64,000 nucleotides of DNA, taken from Ichthyophis bannanicus (Eukaryota > Chordata > Amphibia > Gymnophiona > Ichthyophiidae). A model generated the notes under the pieces. The model was not told where the DNA came from and made no database searches. It was given only the letters and a program-made list of their open reading frames with translations. Both the position numbers and the translations under genes were made by a program. The first letter of the stretch is position 1; every line of letters starts with the position of its first letter. The DNA lies in NCBI GenBank assembly GCA_033557465.1, contig CM066031.1, positions 1,065,822,444 to 1,065,886,443 of the forward strand, read 5' to 3'. Shown here piece after piece: positions 53,426-64,000 of this stretch.

Positions 53426-53555
53426 GATCGCGCACTGCCACTCCAATTTGCACCGTTACAGGCGAGTGGGCTTGCTTATTAACCAGGATTCGTTGTCAGG
53501 GGCCAGGAGAGTCTCTCTTACGCAGCCATGCTGGGTTCTCGCAGGCTCCGCCTCC

Positions 53556-53573
53556 CTATTCTCTGGAATTTTT
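53556..53573. repeat. 18 bp TSD of the L1, right
   Basis: CTATTCTCTGGAATTTTT, repeated at 47026-47043. Confidence 0.85.
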
Positions 53574-53744
53574 AAAATACATTTTTCTATGCCTGACACA
53601 CATACAGTGCTGTCTAGTTGTCTCCAAGAGCCCTCTTTCTGCTGTTTCTCACTAGAAAGGGACTAATGTTTACAAATGGCTTAATTTTGTATATATACCT
53701 TGATGGTAATGAATTTCACTCCTAAGCTAGGGAATGTGGAGTAT

Positions 53745-54110
53745 GATCTTAGGGAGGAATACTCAAAGTGATCAATGAGGTTATCAGACCTAACCGACTA
53801 GCATTGGTGCGTTCTGGAGACAGATCAAGGACGGCCCCAGGTGATAACTGGTCAGCAATAATATTGATCCACTGCCCAGTTATTGCTGCACTGTGAAAGT
53901 TTGGCACTTTAAAGACTGGTCCAACTTTTGCCCTGGAACCTAAGCAGACAGCAACTGAATGGCGCTGCTGCCCGGTAGGCTTCATTGCTATCCAGCTGAC
54001 CTGGATATTCAATGCCAGAGGCCCGATATGGCCCCAGCATTGAATATACAGGTCTAAAGTTCAGTGGCAGTTAGCGGTCACTGCTGAATATCGGACCCTC
54101 AGTCTTTCAG
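53745..54110. repeat. Non-autonomous DNA-type repeat
   Basis: Shares segments such as CAGCATTGAATATACAGG, GGATATTCAATGCC and CTGCCCAGTTATTG with 36955-37440. Non-coding. Family unknown. Confidence 0.4.
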
Positions 54111-54184
54111 AGTTACTGCTAATATTTGTCATAATACTTGCATCATGCCAAAGAGAGCTTCCTTCTGGAGTTCATAAAATATAA

Positions 54185-54870
54185 TGAGCCCGATTCAGAC
54201 CCAGACGACCCGGCCCTATGTGTGCCCAGTCGGAACCGGACACACAGAATTAGCCAGGATTCTGATCCCGTGGGGCACGTCTAGCCCTGTGGGATCAGAA
54301 TTGCGTCCAGCTCTGTACATGCAGGCCGGGACCCCGATTCAGGTTGGCCTACAGGTACTGGCCTTGCCAGATAGCTCAGTCAGGGCTTTTCAATGGTGCT
54401 GCGGCACCATGGCATCCAGTTGCCATGGCACCATGGCTCCATTCAAAAGCCATAATCCCCGGCCGCCGGCTCAAAAAGTGCTTTCCTCACAGCCCGACCC
54501 ATAATCTGGCCTCCCAAGGACAGGATCGGGTCGTGGGGCATGTCTTCTGCCCCCTCCTGCCCTTTCTGAGCCCCAGGCCCGCCATCCCCCAGCGGCTAGG
54601 GGAATTTATTCCACCTCCGAGGTGAAATAAGTTCCCCGTTCAAGCTGCTGGCCCCAGATGTACAGGGCCGACATTGGAATCAGCCTTGTACGCCCGGTGC
54701 CGACGACTACCCACTGCCTGCCCTAACGCCACCCCCAACCTGCCCCTTTCCCACTCCCATCTAGCTTCCCCGCACAATGCACAGGGAAGTTAGCCGGGAT
54801 TGGGAGAGGGCACAAATAGCAGGGATGGATGTCCCAATGAAACGTCCATCCCCGCTATTCATGCCTCGGA
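54185..54870. repeat. GC-rich repeat-like segment with hairpins
   Basis: Contains ATTCTGATCCC paired with GGGATCAGAAT (about 54261-54305) and a GCACCATGG-rich hairpin (54405-54437). The sharp GC shift from its flanks suggests an inserted element. Confidence 0.4.
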
Positions 54871-55524
54871 ATGACCCTAATATGTATAGGCAATCTATCA
54901 AGGTGTGCTTGGAAAATGTTTTTAATGGTTAGAATAAGTGGTCCTATAGCATCAGATATGATGGGAAATATTTCTACCTCTTTCAGACACATTTTCTTGG
55001 TCTCTGATTGTATTTTTGGTACTTGAGGATCTTCTCTCTCTCTGTTCGAGGCAAAGAATGATCACTTGGCACCTCTATTATCAAATCCATGCTTGTGGTT
55101 TTCTCCTTCAGCACTATATTCCAGGTTTCTTGCATCAAGCTTTTAATTGCTTGGAATGGAAATACCCAAGGGGATCATAACCAGATTCTGGACATTTACT
55201 TTCATACCTCAACACTTTTTGTGCATTTGGTCTATTGATGCTGTTAAGTAGGCCTGAAGGCCTATAATGGCCAGTCTGTGGGGGTTATTTTAAAGAGCTA
55301 TTCATGCAGACACGCAGATGTCCAAATCACAGAGAACTTTCTGGATGCATTTTAGAAGCTGGCTCCATAGATGCCCCAGTGCAAAGGGGTTCAAGCCATG
55401 AAGTAGGTGTGGCAGTGGAAGGTCCAAGAAACTCACAAGAACATAGACATCCTAGCCCAATTTCAGAAATGCTCTGCACGTCCTGAATTGCGTCAAAGGT
55501 TATGCCTGCTCAAGGAGGTAAAGG
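54871..55524. other. No recognisable feature
   Basis: No supported gene or repeat. Part may be 5' sequence of the following L1. Confidence 0.3.
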
Positions 55525-56140
55525 AGGTGCACTCATATCCCCTATATTTTCAATGTTGAAAACTAACACTTTTGAATGATGGTGATAAAACTTTAATAAT
55601 GAGAAGTTATTTTCAACATAAAAATGATCTTTTTTGTGGTGGGAAACTTCAGATTTTCCCGGATGTCTCCAGAGCTATCCAAGTCAGAAGGAAAGCTTTT
55701 TTGCTTTTTAGGTCCCGTGTATTGGGTCTTTCTGGAACCTTTTACCTAAGATTTCCCTTTAAGTGTCTTGTTACACTGTTAGGGGTGAAATATGTTTTCC
55801 TTGATCCTTCTCACTTGGAGAAACTTCTGGTTAGTATGGAAACGATTGCCCCTGTGGCTGAGGAAGGATGAGGGGTATTAGAGACCATGTTCTTACATGG
55901 CCTCTTCTAGGGGTACAGTTTTGCAGCTTTGTGAGGCTATTGTCTCTTGTTTTCTTCTATAGAATATTTCTCTTATTTAGTTATTGCTCCCTTGATGTGG
56001 GCTAATATCCATTTTCTTTTTGTTATTATTCTAGGAATAATTTCTTTTGTATTTATGGAGATTTTTCCCTTTCCTATGTGTTTTGTTGTTGTATGATCTC
56101 AAAACATCAATAAATATATAATTTTAAAAAAAGAAAATGA
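55525..56140 (+). mobile_element. L1 fragment: ORF1 C-terminus joined to a poly(A) tail, ORF2 absent
   Basis: The plus frame 55572-55871 reads LIMRSYFQHKNDLF, LQIFPDVSRAIQVRRKAFL, FRSRVLGLSGTFYLRFPFK and VKYVFLDPSHLEKLL, the L1 ORF1 C-terminal domain with its stop. About 230 bases of T-rich sequence follow, then AACATCAATAAATATATAA and an A-rich end at 56135. No ORF2 lies between, so it resembles an ORF1-only (HAL1-like) element or an internally deleted copy. Confidence 0.65.
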
Positions 56141-56515
56141 ACACTGACGGGGAATCAAGGCTCTTGTTTTCGTTTTACCAAGCCAATGGACTTCCCTGTA
56201 TGCAAAGTTGCATGTAACATAGTAATATAGTATATGACTGCAGATAAAGACCATCATGGTCCATCTAGTCTGCCCAGAAAGAGTAGGTGCACCTGCCACT
56301 CCGTGCAGATCACCCCTATTTTTTGAGATAGCAGAGACAGTTCAGGTTCTTTTGATTTTATTCTGTTGCAATAAAGGGATCCACTGTGTCTGTCCCATGC
56401 CATTTTGAATTCTGTCACTGTATTTGCCCCATCACTTCCATTGAGAGGGCATCCACCACACTTTCAGTGAAAAAGTATTTCCTGACGTTGCCTTTCAGTT
56501 TACACCCTTGCAGCT

Positions 56516-57910
56516 TCATGTTATTGTATGTCCTCTAGTTTTACAGCTTCCCCACCTTTGAAATAGGTTTGTTTGTTCATTAATATCCTTTAAGTATTTA
56601 AAGGTCTGTATCATATCTCCCCTTTCCCTCCTCTCCTCTAGAGTATACATATTTAGGTTTTCAAGTCTTTTCTCATATGTCTTCTTGCACAGACACCAAA
56701 TCATTTTGGTCGCCTTCCTCTGAATCGTTTCCAGTCTTTTTATATCCTTTGCGAGATATGGTCTCCAAAACTGAACACAGTATTCCAAGTGAGGCCTCAC
56801 CAGCGACTTGTACAGTGACATTAGTACCTCCTCCTTTCTGCTAATAAGTCCTCTCTGTATGCAACCCAGCATCCTTCTGGCTTTGGCCACCGCCTTGTCA
56901 CATTGTTTCGCCACCTTGAGATCCTCAGAAACAATCACTCTGAGGTCCTACTCCTGGTCCGTGCACAACAACCTCTCGCCCCCTATCGCATACAATTTCC
57001 TTGGATTTCTGTACCCCAAGTGCATGACATTGCACTTCTTCACATTAAATCTTAACTGCCAAGCATTAAACCATTCTTCCAGCTTTTGTAGATCTTTCCT
57101 CATATTAACTACTCCCTCAGGGGAGTCCACTCTATTGCAAATTTTCATGTCATCTGCAAAAAGACAGACTTTTCCATTCAGCCTTCAGCAATATCACTCA
57201 CAAATACATTGAACAGTAACAGTCCCAGGACCAATCCCTGGGGCACACCACTAATCACTTTCCTTTCATCTGAGTGAGTTCCAATTACCATCACCTTCTG
57301 TCGTTTGTCAGTCAACCAATTTCTGATCCAGTTCACCACCTTGGAACACATCCCCAGGCTGTTCAATTTATTGATAAGCCTCCTATGAAGAACAGTATCA
57401 AAGACTTTGCTGAAATCTAGGTAGATCACACCCATCGCATGCCATTGATCTAGTTCTCTGGTCACCCTGTCAAAGAACTCAATCAGATTTGTTTGGCATG
57501 ATCGTCCTTTGGTAAAACCATGTCGCCTCAGATCATACAACCTATTGGTTTCGAGAAAACCCACTATTCTCTCTTTTAGGAGCACCTCCATTACTTTTCC
57601 TGCCACTGAGGTAAGGCTTACTGGCCTGAGGTTTTCCACTTCTTCCCTATTACCACTTTTATGAAGAGGTACCACATCAGCCCTTCTTCAGTCCTGTGGA
57701 ACTTCTCCTGCCTCCAAGGATCTATTAAAAACATCATTTAAAGGCCCTGCCAGAACCTCTCTGAGCTCTTTCAGTATCCTGGGATGTATCCCATCCGGTC
57801 CAAAGGCCTTGTTCACTTTCAGTTTTGCAAACTGTTCAAACACATCATAGTCTGTGAATGGTGTGGTATCTACACCATTCCCATTTGTATATTTGTCAAT
57901 CACAAGTGGT
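56516..57910 (-). pseudogene. CR1-group ORF2 reverse transcriptase
   Basis: Pieces in order: NKAFGPDGIHPRILKEL, ENLRPVSLTSVAGKVME, RRHGFTKGRSCQTNLIEFFD, GVIYLDFSKVFDTVLHRRLI (catalytic Asp), ISGVPQGLVLGLLLFNVFVS, a decayed ADD region near 57160, LRFNVKKCNVMHLGYRNP, and the C-terminal RPHLEYCVQFWRPYLAKDIK and LEERRERGDMIQTFK. Frameshifts occur near 57680, 57170 and 56945. Confidence 0.9.
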
Positions 57911-58307
57911 CTTTATCTTTATCTTTATTGGTGCATTTAATATACCGCTTTTACCAGTGGCATCAAGCGGTGTACAATAACAAAAATATATGAGCTGCTG
58001 AGAAGGAAAAGGAACGCCATAAAGGATTAAGAAAAAGGATAGAGTATAGAGGAAGAGTAAAGCAACAGACAGAGCAAGCAAAGTACACAGCAACAAAAAT
58101 AGGTACAACTAGAACTATCGAGGGGGGGAGAAAGGGGGATGGAGGGAGGGGGAAGATTGAAAGCGGTGCAGAAAAGATGGGTCTTCAATCTGGCCTTAAA
58201 GGTTTTGTAAGAGGGCTCCAGACGAAGGGCGGAGGGGAGCGAGTTCCAGAGTCGGGGACCCAAGAAGAAAAACGCTGAGGAACGGGTAGACTCCAAGTGG
58301 GCTTGGA
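57911..58307 (-). mobile_element. 5'-truncated L2 3' end nested in the CR1-group LINE
   Basis: The minus frame reads ESTRSSAFFFLGPRLWNSLP, then SYKTFKARLKTHLFCTAF, the L2 C-terminus. It ends with GCGGTATATTAAATGCACC and AAAGATAAAGATAAAGACC. It splits the CR1-group ORF2 between ENPGEG and DKYTNGN. Confidence 0.85.
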
Positions 58308-58751
58308 GTCCTTCTCCAGGATTTTCTTTAGTAAAAATAGAACAGAAGTATTTGTTTATTATTTTCGTTTTTTCAATGTCACTTTCCATGAGTCTGTATT
58401 TGGCACTTTTGAGTCGTGCAATTCCATCTCTGATCTTCCTCTTCTCCCAAATATACCTGAAAAAAGTTTTGTCATCTCGCTTTAGATCTTTAGCCTTCTT
58501 TTCTTCTTTTGATTTTGCTGTCCTTATTTCTCTTTGTGTCTCTTTTAGCTTTATCCTGCATTCTTTTCTGTATTCCTCTGTTTGCGAACTTCTGAATTTT
58601 GTGAAAGCTGTGTTTTTGCCTTTATTTGTGCAGTCACTTCTTTGGAGAACCAAATAGATTTCCTTTTCCTCTTGTTTTTATTGACTTTCCTTATATATCT
58701 ATCTATTGCCCCTTTTATTGCCCCCTTTAGTTTAGCCCATTGCAGTTCCAC

Positions 58752-59441
58752 TTACCTTACCTCCTCCCACCCTGCCAACTCCTCCTTCAGGCCCTTTGCC
58801 ATTTTACTGAAGTTAGCGTTTTTGAAGTCTGGGACTTTGAACATGATGTGATTGGACTCTACCTTGGCTTTTATCTCAAACCACACCGTGTGGTGATCGC
58901 TGCTGCTCATATGGACACCCACCCAGACATTCGATACGCTATCTCTGTTGGTGAGTACTAAATCCAGCATCAAACTTTCCCTGGTCGGTTCCATCACCAT
59001 TTGTCTAAGTAATGCATCTTGGAAGGCATCCACATTTTTACTTCTTTCCAGATTTGCAGAAGGAATACTCCAATCCACATCGGGTAGAATAAAGTCACCC
59101 AATATGATCACTTCCCCCTTCATGGCTATCTTTGCAATATCAACAATCAATTCACAATCCATTTCTTCGGTTTGAGTTGGAGGCCTGTAGACTACACCAG
59201 TATAGATGACAGTGCCATCTCCTCTTTCCAACACAATCCACAGTGCTTCTTCCTTTCCCCATGTCCCCTGCATTTCAGCAGCTTTAATATTGCTTTTGAC
59301 ATTTAGTGCTGCTCCTCCTTCTTTTCTGCCTTCTCTATATCTCCTAAATAAATTATAGCTAGCTATGGCTATGTCCCATTCATGAGACTCGTTAAACCAT
59401 GTTTCTGTAATGGCCACAAAGTCCAAGTCCATTTCCACCAT
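58752..59441 (-). pseudogene. CR1-group ORF2 endonuclease
   Basis: 230 open codons: DLDFVAITETWFNESHEWD, GGAALNVKSNIKAAE, VIYTGVVYRPPTQTEEMD, EVIILGDFILPDVDW (GDFN-like), PTRESLMLDLVLTN and SSSDHHTVWFEIK (SDH). The order and wording are close to the fragment at 31755-32120. The linker follows at 58740-58308 (KKAKDLKRDDKTFFRYIWEK). Confidence 0.9.
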
Positions 59442-59671
59442 TAGGGCTTCCAGGTCAGGAACCTTTTTGGCTAGACTTCAAGCATTTGTGCTTATTGCTT
59501 TCCAGCATTTGTTGACTGACTTGCCTGTATTTTGCATGGATTTTGTTCTACATGCCTCTTCCTGTTTGCTATTGATATGTGGGTTAATAATGTGGCTGTT
59601 TCCAATGTTATTATGTTTTTGCTGGGAGTGACATCCTGAACTTGCTCTTCTCCATCCGTCCCACCTTTTCC

Positions 59672-59905
59672 CTAGTTTAAATGCCTGTCCACACAATGCC
59701 TGAATTTTTCACTTAGGATCCTTTTCCCTGCGACAGAGAGATGTAGTCCATCAACACAGTGATAGATGTCCCTGCCCCAGGTTTTCATAGCGGGGAAGTC
59801 TATGTGGAACCCGCCGCGGGCATCCACATCATGGGTGTCTGTTTCTATAATCAGGTTAAAATAATTATCCCTGGTGTTTTTCTGCATGTTTGCCCTAGGC
59901 GTCAC
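59672..59905 (-). pseudogene. LINE ORF1 C-terminus with SGNH-esterase-like ending
   Basis: The frame ends HCVDGLHLSVAGKRILSEKF, which carries the DGxHLSxxG block (block V, Asp-His) of SGNH/GDSL hydrolases. This type is known in ORF1 of some CR1-group LINEs. The upstream catalytic Ser block is not visible. Confidence 0.6.
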
Positions 59906-59939
59906 AGATTACACATGAGCACCATTTCTAAAATGCCAC

Positions 59940-60120
59940 TTTATCTTTATCTTTATTTCGTCTTTTGATTGACCACCCAACCAACAGCATCAGAGCGGTT
60001 TACAATAAAATAAAAGGCTGCAATTAGAACTTAGAAAAAGAACGTCAATTTTATCAGGAAAGCCACGAGGACAGAGCACACAGTTAAGGACAGGGAAGCA
60101 CACATATAAGCTATTCCAAG
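59940..60120 (-). repeat. L2-type 3' tail
   Basis: On the minus strand, AAACCGCTCTGATGCTGTTG precedes AAATAAAGATAAAGATAAAG. It matches the tail of 57911-58307. Confidence 0.6.
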
Positions 60121-60380
60121 GGGTCCCATTCTTCCTTCATCTCTAGGAATGTAGTCTCAGCATATACTGATTCTTATAAAATATTTTGTTTTTCAAAATA
60201 TTTAAGAGGCCAGTCAATAATTTAAAAACTCTATAAGAGCACAGGAATTACAAGCTGATTGATGAATCATATTCTGTAATGTTAAAGCACTTTTCAATAT
60301 CAGTTTTAATCTATAATATTCTTTATTGATTTTTCTTTGAGCAAATTATGCTAGATTGTTGCTTCTTTCTCTACTCCTAT

Positions 60381-60730
60381 CAATGTTCCCTCTAATTTTC
60401 TGTAGGCTGTGTGCGCATAAAATATCAGCTGTGTGCAGCTTTTGAAGGAAGGTTAAATTTTTGTGCGCCACATAACGACACTCGGAGTTATATACAGAAT
60501 ACAGTATGTATACCACATTGATTTTAATCAAATTAAATGAAAATAGACGATTACTAAATGAAGTGGGAAATTTCTAGTAATTACAATCATAACTTTTAAA
60601 TTTTAAGACGTCTGTGTTGTTTTCTATCAGAATCAGAGCTGTAATTTTTGTGCGCTCTGTTGTAAAGTATGTGCGCTCGCTCGGCGAGGTATATGCACGC
60701 GCACACATGCACAGCTTAGAGGGAACAGTG
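60381..60730. mobile_element. hAT MITE (350 bp)
   Basis: Terminal inverted repeats CAATGTTCCCTCTAA and TTAGAGGGAACAGTG (14 of 15 complementary) with a perfect 8 bp TSD ACTCCTAT (60373-60380 and 60731-60738). The interior is non-coding with GTGTGCGC-rich subterminal motifs. Confidence 0.88.
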
Positions 60731-60738
60731 ACTCCTAT

Positions 60739-61261
60739 ATATTTATATACACCTTCTTATTCCAAGTTGCTTTATGACACAGTTGAAGACAGAAAGATGT
60801 TTTCAGTTTTGTTCAACCTCAGTTCATTTGTCCACCTGAAAAATCATCTTGATGTCTTCTGAAAGCTTTTTACTACACGAACCTGTTCTGCTAAGCCTTG
60901 ATCACTGGGACTATAGAGCATCAAGAAATCTACAAATGGTAGATGTGATATTATCTCTGGATTGTTACCATCTTTAGGATTAAGGCTAAACCTGTAGCCC
61001 AAAGAGTTAATAAGAGTACTTCATTATTGAGTACTTCATTATTAAGTGCTACAAAGCAAGAGTGGCGGCAAGAATTCCCATTGAAATATTCCTTGCTGGA
61101 TCTTCATGTTAGGAATGTCGAACTATCCATTTTCATACTTCAGATGGAGTGTAGTCTGCCACATTTTCAAGGCGAACTTGATGTACTCAGTCAATCCAAT
61201 TTATTTTGTACATTTCAAAGCAATTATAAAGGAGCATGGGATGCTACGAGAAAGGCTCTCT
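60739..61261. other. No recognisable feature
   Basis: Non-coding A/T-rich sequence. Confidence 0.3.
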
Positions 61262-61400
61262 TTTATTGTTATTTATTTATTTTGTTTAACGGGGGGGGGG
61301 GGTTAATACCGCTTTATCATTTTAGTCAAAGTGGTCAACATTGTAACTTAAACTTAGTAATGTACATTAAACAGTACGTTAATCCACGCCACACACAAGA
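61262..61400 (-). repeat. SINE 3' half, fragment
   Basis: On the minus strand, TGTTTAATGTACATTACTAA and GACCACTTTGACTAAAATG precede ATAAATAAATAACAATA. It matches the tail part of the SINE at 24579-24815. Includes a run of 12 G. Confidence 0.6.
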
Positions 61401-62330
61401 TTTCTGCTTTTCTTAGCAGTGGCTATCATAACTTCATTTAGCAATAACTGGTCTTTGGTTCCATATTTTCTGCTCTTATTTCCCTTTTGCTCCGCTGTCA
61501 TGTTAATATAATCAATATGAGCGTATATTCTGCCAGCATCTATTGCAGTGAACAGCTTATCGATCTTTCTTTAGAAGCAAAAGTGTTCTTCCTTTTACTA
61601 GCTATTGTGGTGTTAAGTCTGGCTTCCTAATCAACTGATTTTTTGTAGTTTGCCTGCTCTTAGGAAGGGATATTAACTATTTGAGAAACAAACTAATCAG
61701 TCCATCTGGGCCAGGGTTCTTCCACTTTGAGGATATTTTTAACCTTCTTTCCATCTCTTTTGTTGTTACAAATGAAGCTATAGAGTGTCCTGAAGTCTTG
61801 TCCAAATTCTCCCATGTGTCAGGCAGCCATTCTATTTCTCAGTCGTGCTCTACAGGGTCCTTGAATAAATTTTTCCAGACAGTTTCTATTTTAGCATTAA
61901 TATGAATGTTTTTCTTAAATACCCTGTAGCTGTGTTTGAATTCTCTAATCATTTAAATTTGATCTTTCTCTTTTCTCCATATCTCTGAAGTTTTTCTGCT
62001 TCTGCTGTTACTTGCAATTTATTATGAATTTAAGGTGTTCTGCTGTTAATGCAGCATGTTGCAGCTCGATGTCTTGGATCTTTCTCATGATTTTCAGTCA
62101 TTTTGACACTTCTGCATGCAGTGATTTTTCCATTCAATGCATTTTTTCTAATGAGTTGTTTTTATCTTTTTCCTTTTCTCCTAGTCCTGTATCCTTGTCA
62201 GTAGGATCCTCTTAGTAATCATTTTTGCTGCACAGTAGTGGATCCAATTTAGCTCTGTAAATCTCAGTAGACAGTTCCTTTATGTGGATTAGAGCCTTAT
62301 TGACTTTACTTATCATGCGTTTTCCCTTAG
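61401..62330 (-). pseudogene. R4/Dong-like LINE, RT fragment
   Basis: Decayed minus frames in order: RYGEKREDQI (about 61960), ETVWKNLFKDPVEHD and IEWLPDTWENL, KEMERRLKISSKWKNPGPDG, VKGRTLLL, then IYAHIDYINMTAEQKGNKSR and KYGTKDQLLLNEVMIATAKK (about 61400-61530). The GPDG, EQKG and GTKDQLL signatures in this order are characteristic of R4/Dong-type LINE RTs. Stops and frameshifts are frequent. Confidence 0.6.
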
Positions 62331-64000
62331 AGGTCAGCTGCAACTTACATTAAGGTGGTATGGTCCTGCTGCTAGGAAGGAGCACACCGAACTAGTGAGG
62401 GTGTGTCCCAAAGGGATCCTTACACTAGATAAGCACCATTTCCTGTTCTCTCTGGTATCCCAGCGGGCTAGACATGGGCGCTGTCTTTATTTGCACAAGA
62501 GGTTTTGTGGTTTCTGGCTCTGATTAGATTGCAACCGCCTTCAGCTATCCAAGTATTTTGGGGAGCCCTGGTAATGTGAATATCAGACAGTATGGCCATC
62601 TAAAAATACATACCATGCACCAAGGGATATGTCTAAGCATTCTTATCATTGTGTGATCTAAGTAATAGTATCTTAAGCTCAGTAAACATGAGCTATAATT
62701 TACATGCTACTATACAGGTAGAGGAAAGACTGCCAACAGGAAAAGTGGAGAATGAATAATGAAGGCTTCCTAAAACAGAATAACACAACAGAGGGTAAAG
62801 TGAGTATTATAAAGAAGAACAACACAACCAATAAGGTTGTCAGTACAGAACTGACAACCAATGAACTAGTATATCCTACAAACAAGATGCAGAAAAGGCT
62901 AAATCTGACAGCTTTAATTATAAGCCCAGCACTGACTGCTAAACGATGCAGACTTACTTTGAAAAGGGGGGTAAGGGCTCTATAAAGAGGTTGAATCACT
63001 TTAATCTTCTTAATGTAGCTCATTTCTCACCCATACAAATTTCAAGCTTTTCAGTGGTTAGCACTTTACCTCCATCCTTCTGAAAAATATTTGATCTCAA
63101 GAGCTTGAGAAAGCTATAAAAGCTCCTTAGGGCCACCACATCATCTAAGCTTCATGGGATGATTACTGAAACTACAGCTTTATAAAGCTCTCAAGTATTT
63201 AGAGAAGCCATTAGAAAGCCACTTTTTCCATTTCTTCTGAAGTTAGTGCAATTATCAGATGCTTATGGAATTTACAGTATATGAATCTCAGCCTCTGTAA
63301 GCACATTCCCTATTAATGCCTTCCATATCCCTTACAAACATTGCCGTTTACTCACATACATGCATGCCCTTTATTCCCAATCCAGCAGTCTATCAGGCAG
63401 ATAGAAGGATGTTAACAATCTGCATTATATTTTTAATGTAGATTTTTTTTTTACTTATTCTTTTACCTTCCAATATAATAAACCAATAACATGCAAAAAT
63501 CATTAAATAAAATTACTGCTAAAAACAGACATAAAGTAAAAAATATTGCTTTAATATAGAAGAAAAGTTAATTTCTGAAGTAAACTTTACATCCATTTTA
63601 ACTTCAGAGCTTCTCTGGCAGAGACCCAGCTGCCATGAGGACCCTAAAACAGACCATCTTGCCCCAGAATAAACAAAAAGTGACATAAAGAACCCAAAGA
63701 ACAGGAGAGGGATAAAGTAGCACTAAGATTGGCATGAAGGCCCCAAGGCACTGGGGAAGTGGTCAAGCAGCACAAATGTTGTTATGAAGACCCCCAAATC
63801 CTCTGAGCAGAGGGACCGAGAAGCACCAATAGGTTAGGTTAGAGTCAGATGTCTGTGGAGAAATGAGTTTATTTGAGGCCAGCATTTGATGTATCCAAAT
63901 GCTTCCATAAAATTTGACGGAAAGAGGCACATTCCATTCTGTGTGTCCCAGCCTCTGAGCATCTGGTCTGAACCAGACGCAGAGATAGACCTGATTCTGA
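62331..64000. other. Unassigned right end of the window
   Basis: A/T-rich. No supported gene, element terminus or repeat. A T-run at 63436-63446 is the only low-complexity feature of note. Confidence 0.3.

Larger units (their letters stand above)
47044..53555 (-). mobile_element. Full-length L1 LINE with nested L2 and SINE insertions
   Basis: Flanked by an 18 bp TSD CTATTCTCTGGAATTTTT (47026-47043 and 53556-53573). Minus order: short 5' UTR, ORF1 (53425-52294), ORF2 (51768-47468), 3' UTR with a T-run (poly A) at 47041-47049. An L2 fragment (49425-50108) and a SINE (52622-52911) are nested within it. Without them the element is about 5.5 kb. Its damage is limited to one stop, one or two frameshifts and the two insertions. 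Confidence 0.9.
56213..59905 (-). mobile_element. CR1-group LINE, second family, with nested L2
   Basis: Minus order: ORF1 C-terminus (59905-59672), endonuclease (59441-58752), linker (58740-58308), nested L2 (57911-58307), RT (57905-56516) and a 3' UTR ending near 56213 (GACTGCAGATAAAGACCATC, GGTCCATCTAGTCTGCCCAG). It differs from the CR1 at 39545 in sequence throughout. Confidence 0.85.

Noticed and set aside
62700..63023. 107-codon hydrophobic ORF, possible membrane protein
   Set aside because: Composition-driven in T-rich DNA; no homologue recognised and no splice or promoter context.

Overview
This is vertebrate nuclear DNA that consists almost entirely of transposable elements. It has no bacterial or plasmid features, no rRNA genes and no functional tRNA genes. 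Tyrosine-recombinase retrotransposons (Ngaro-like and DIRS1-like), several CR1, L2 and L1 LINE families, R4/Dong-like LINE pieces, a Gmr1-like Ty3/gypsy element, hAT and piggyBac-like DNA elements and a tRNA-headed, L2-tailed SINE occur together. That mixture suggests an amphibian with a large genome. A caecilian is my best guess, but it is an inference from repeat content only. One short stretch (25146-25226) has the form of a host exon, so the window may lie in a large intron; I could not name a gene.

Layout. 1-4832 (minus): a Ngaro-like element whose ORF1 is split by a 2.1 kb L1 flanked by a 13 bp target-site duplication (TSD). 4833-6840: an L2 RT piece, an L1 3' end and short tails. 6850-10495 (minus): a DIRS1-like element abutting a CR1 RT fragment (to 11760). 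12809-14376: a solo LTR with a 4 bp TSD. 14603-16677: a 2.1 kb hAT element with an 8 bp TSD holding a minisatellite and a large palindrome. 17293-23398 (minus): a young Gmr1-like gypsy element with two LTRs, Gag-protease and integrase, but no reverse transcriptase. 23400-33300: mostly old or unassigned sequence with SINEs, a piggyBac-like MITE, L1, CR1 and R4/Dong fragments and the candidate exon. 33300-38240: an L2 interrupted by a second L2, which is itself interrupted by a DNA repeat. 38390-39130: a decayed transposase-like coding region. 39545-43740: a near-full-length decayed CR1. 44440-45598: an L2. 47044-53555: a full-length L1 with an 18 bp TSD, holding a nested L2 and a nested SINE. 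55525-56140: an L1 ORF1 plus 3' end lacking ORF2. 56213-59905: a second CR1-type LINE with its own L2 insertion. 60381-60730: a hAT MITE with a perfect 8 bp TSD. 61262-62330: a SINE tail and an R4/Dong-like RT fragment. The rest is unassigned.

The most unusual unit is the gypsy element. Its integrase frame has no stop at the 3' LTR boundary. It enters the LTR exactly at the first LTR base and stays open for about 355 further codons, so a large unrecognised protein region is encoded inside the LTR, upstream of the poly(A) signal. The separate, diverged solo LTR at 12809-14376 is open in the same frame from its own first base and appears to encode a related protein ending in the same MDCS tetrapeptide. 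This points to a family-wide LTR-encoded accessory or C-terminal Pol extension, organised like MMTV sag or lentiviral nef in the U3 region, in an element that has also lost RT and RNase H.
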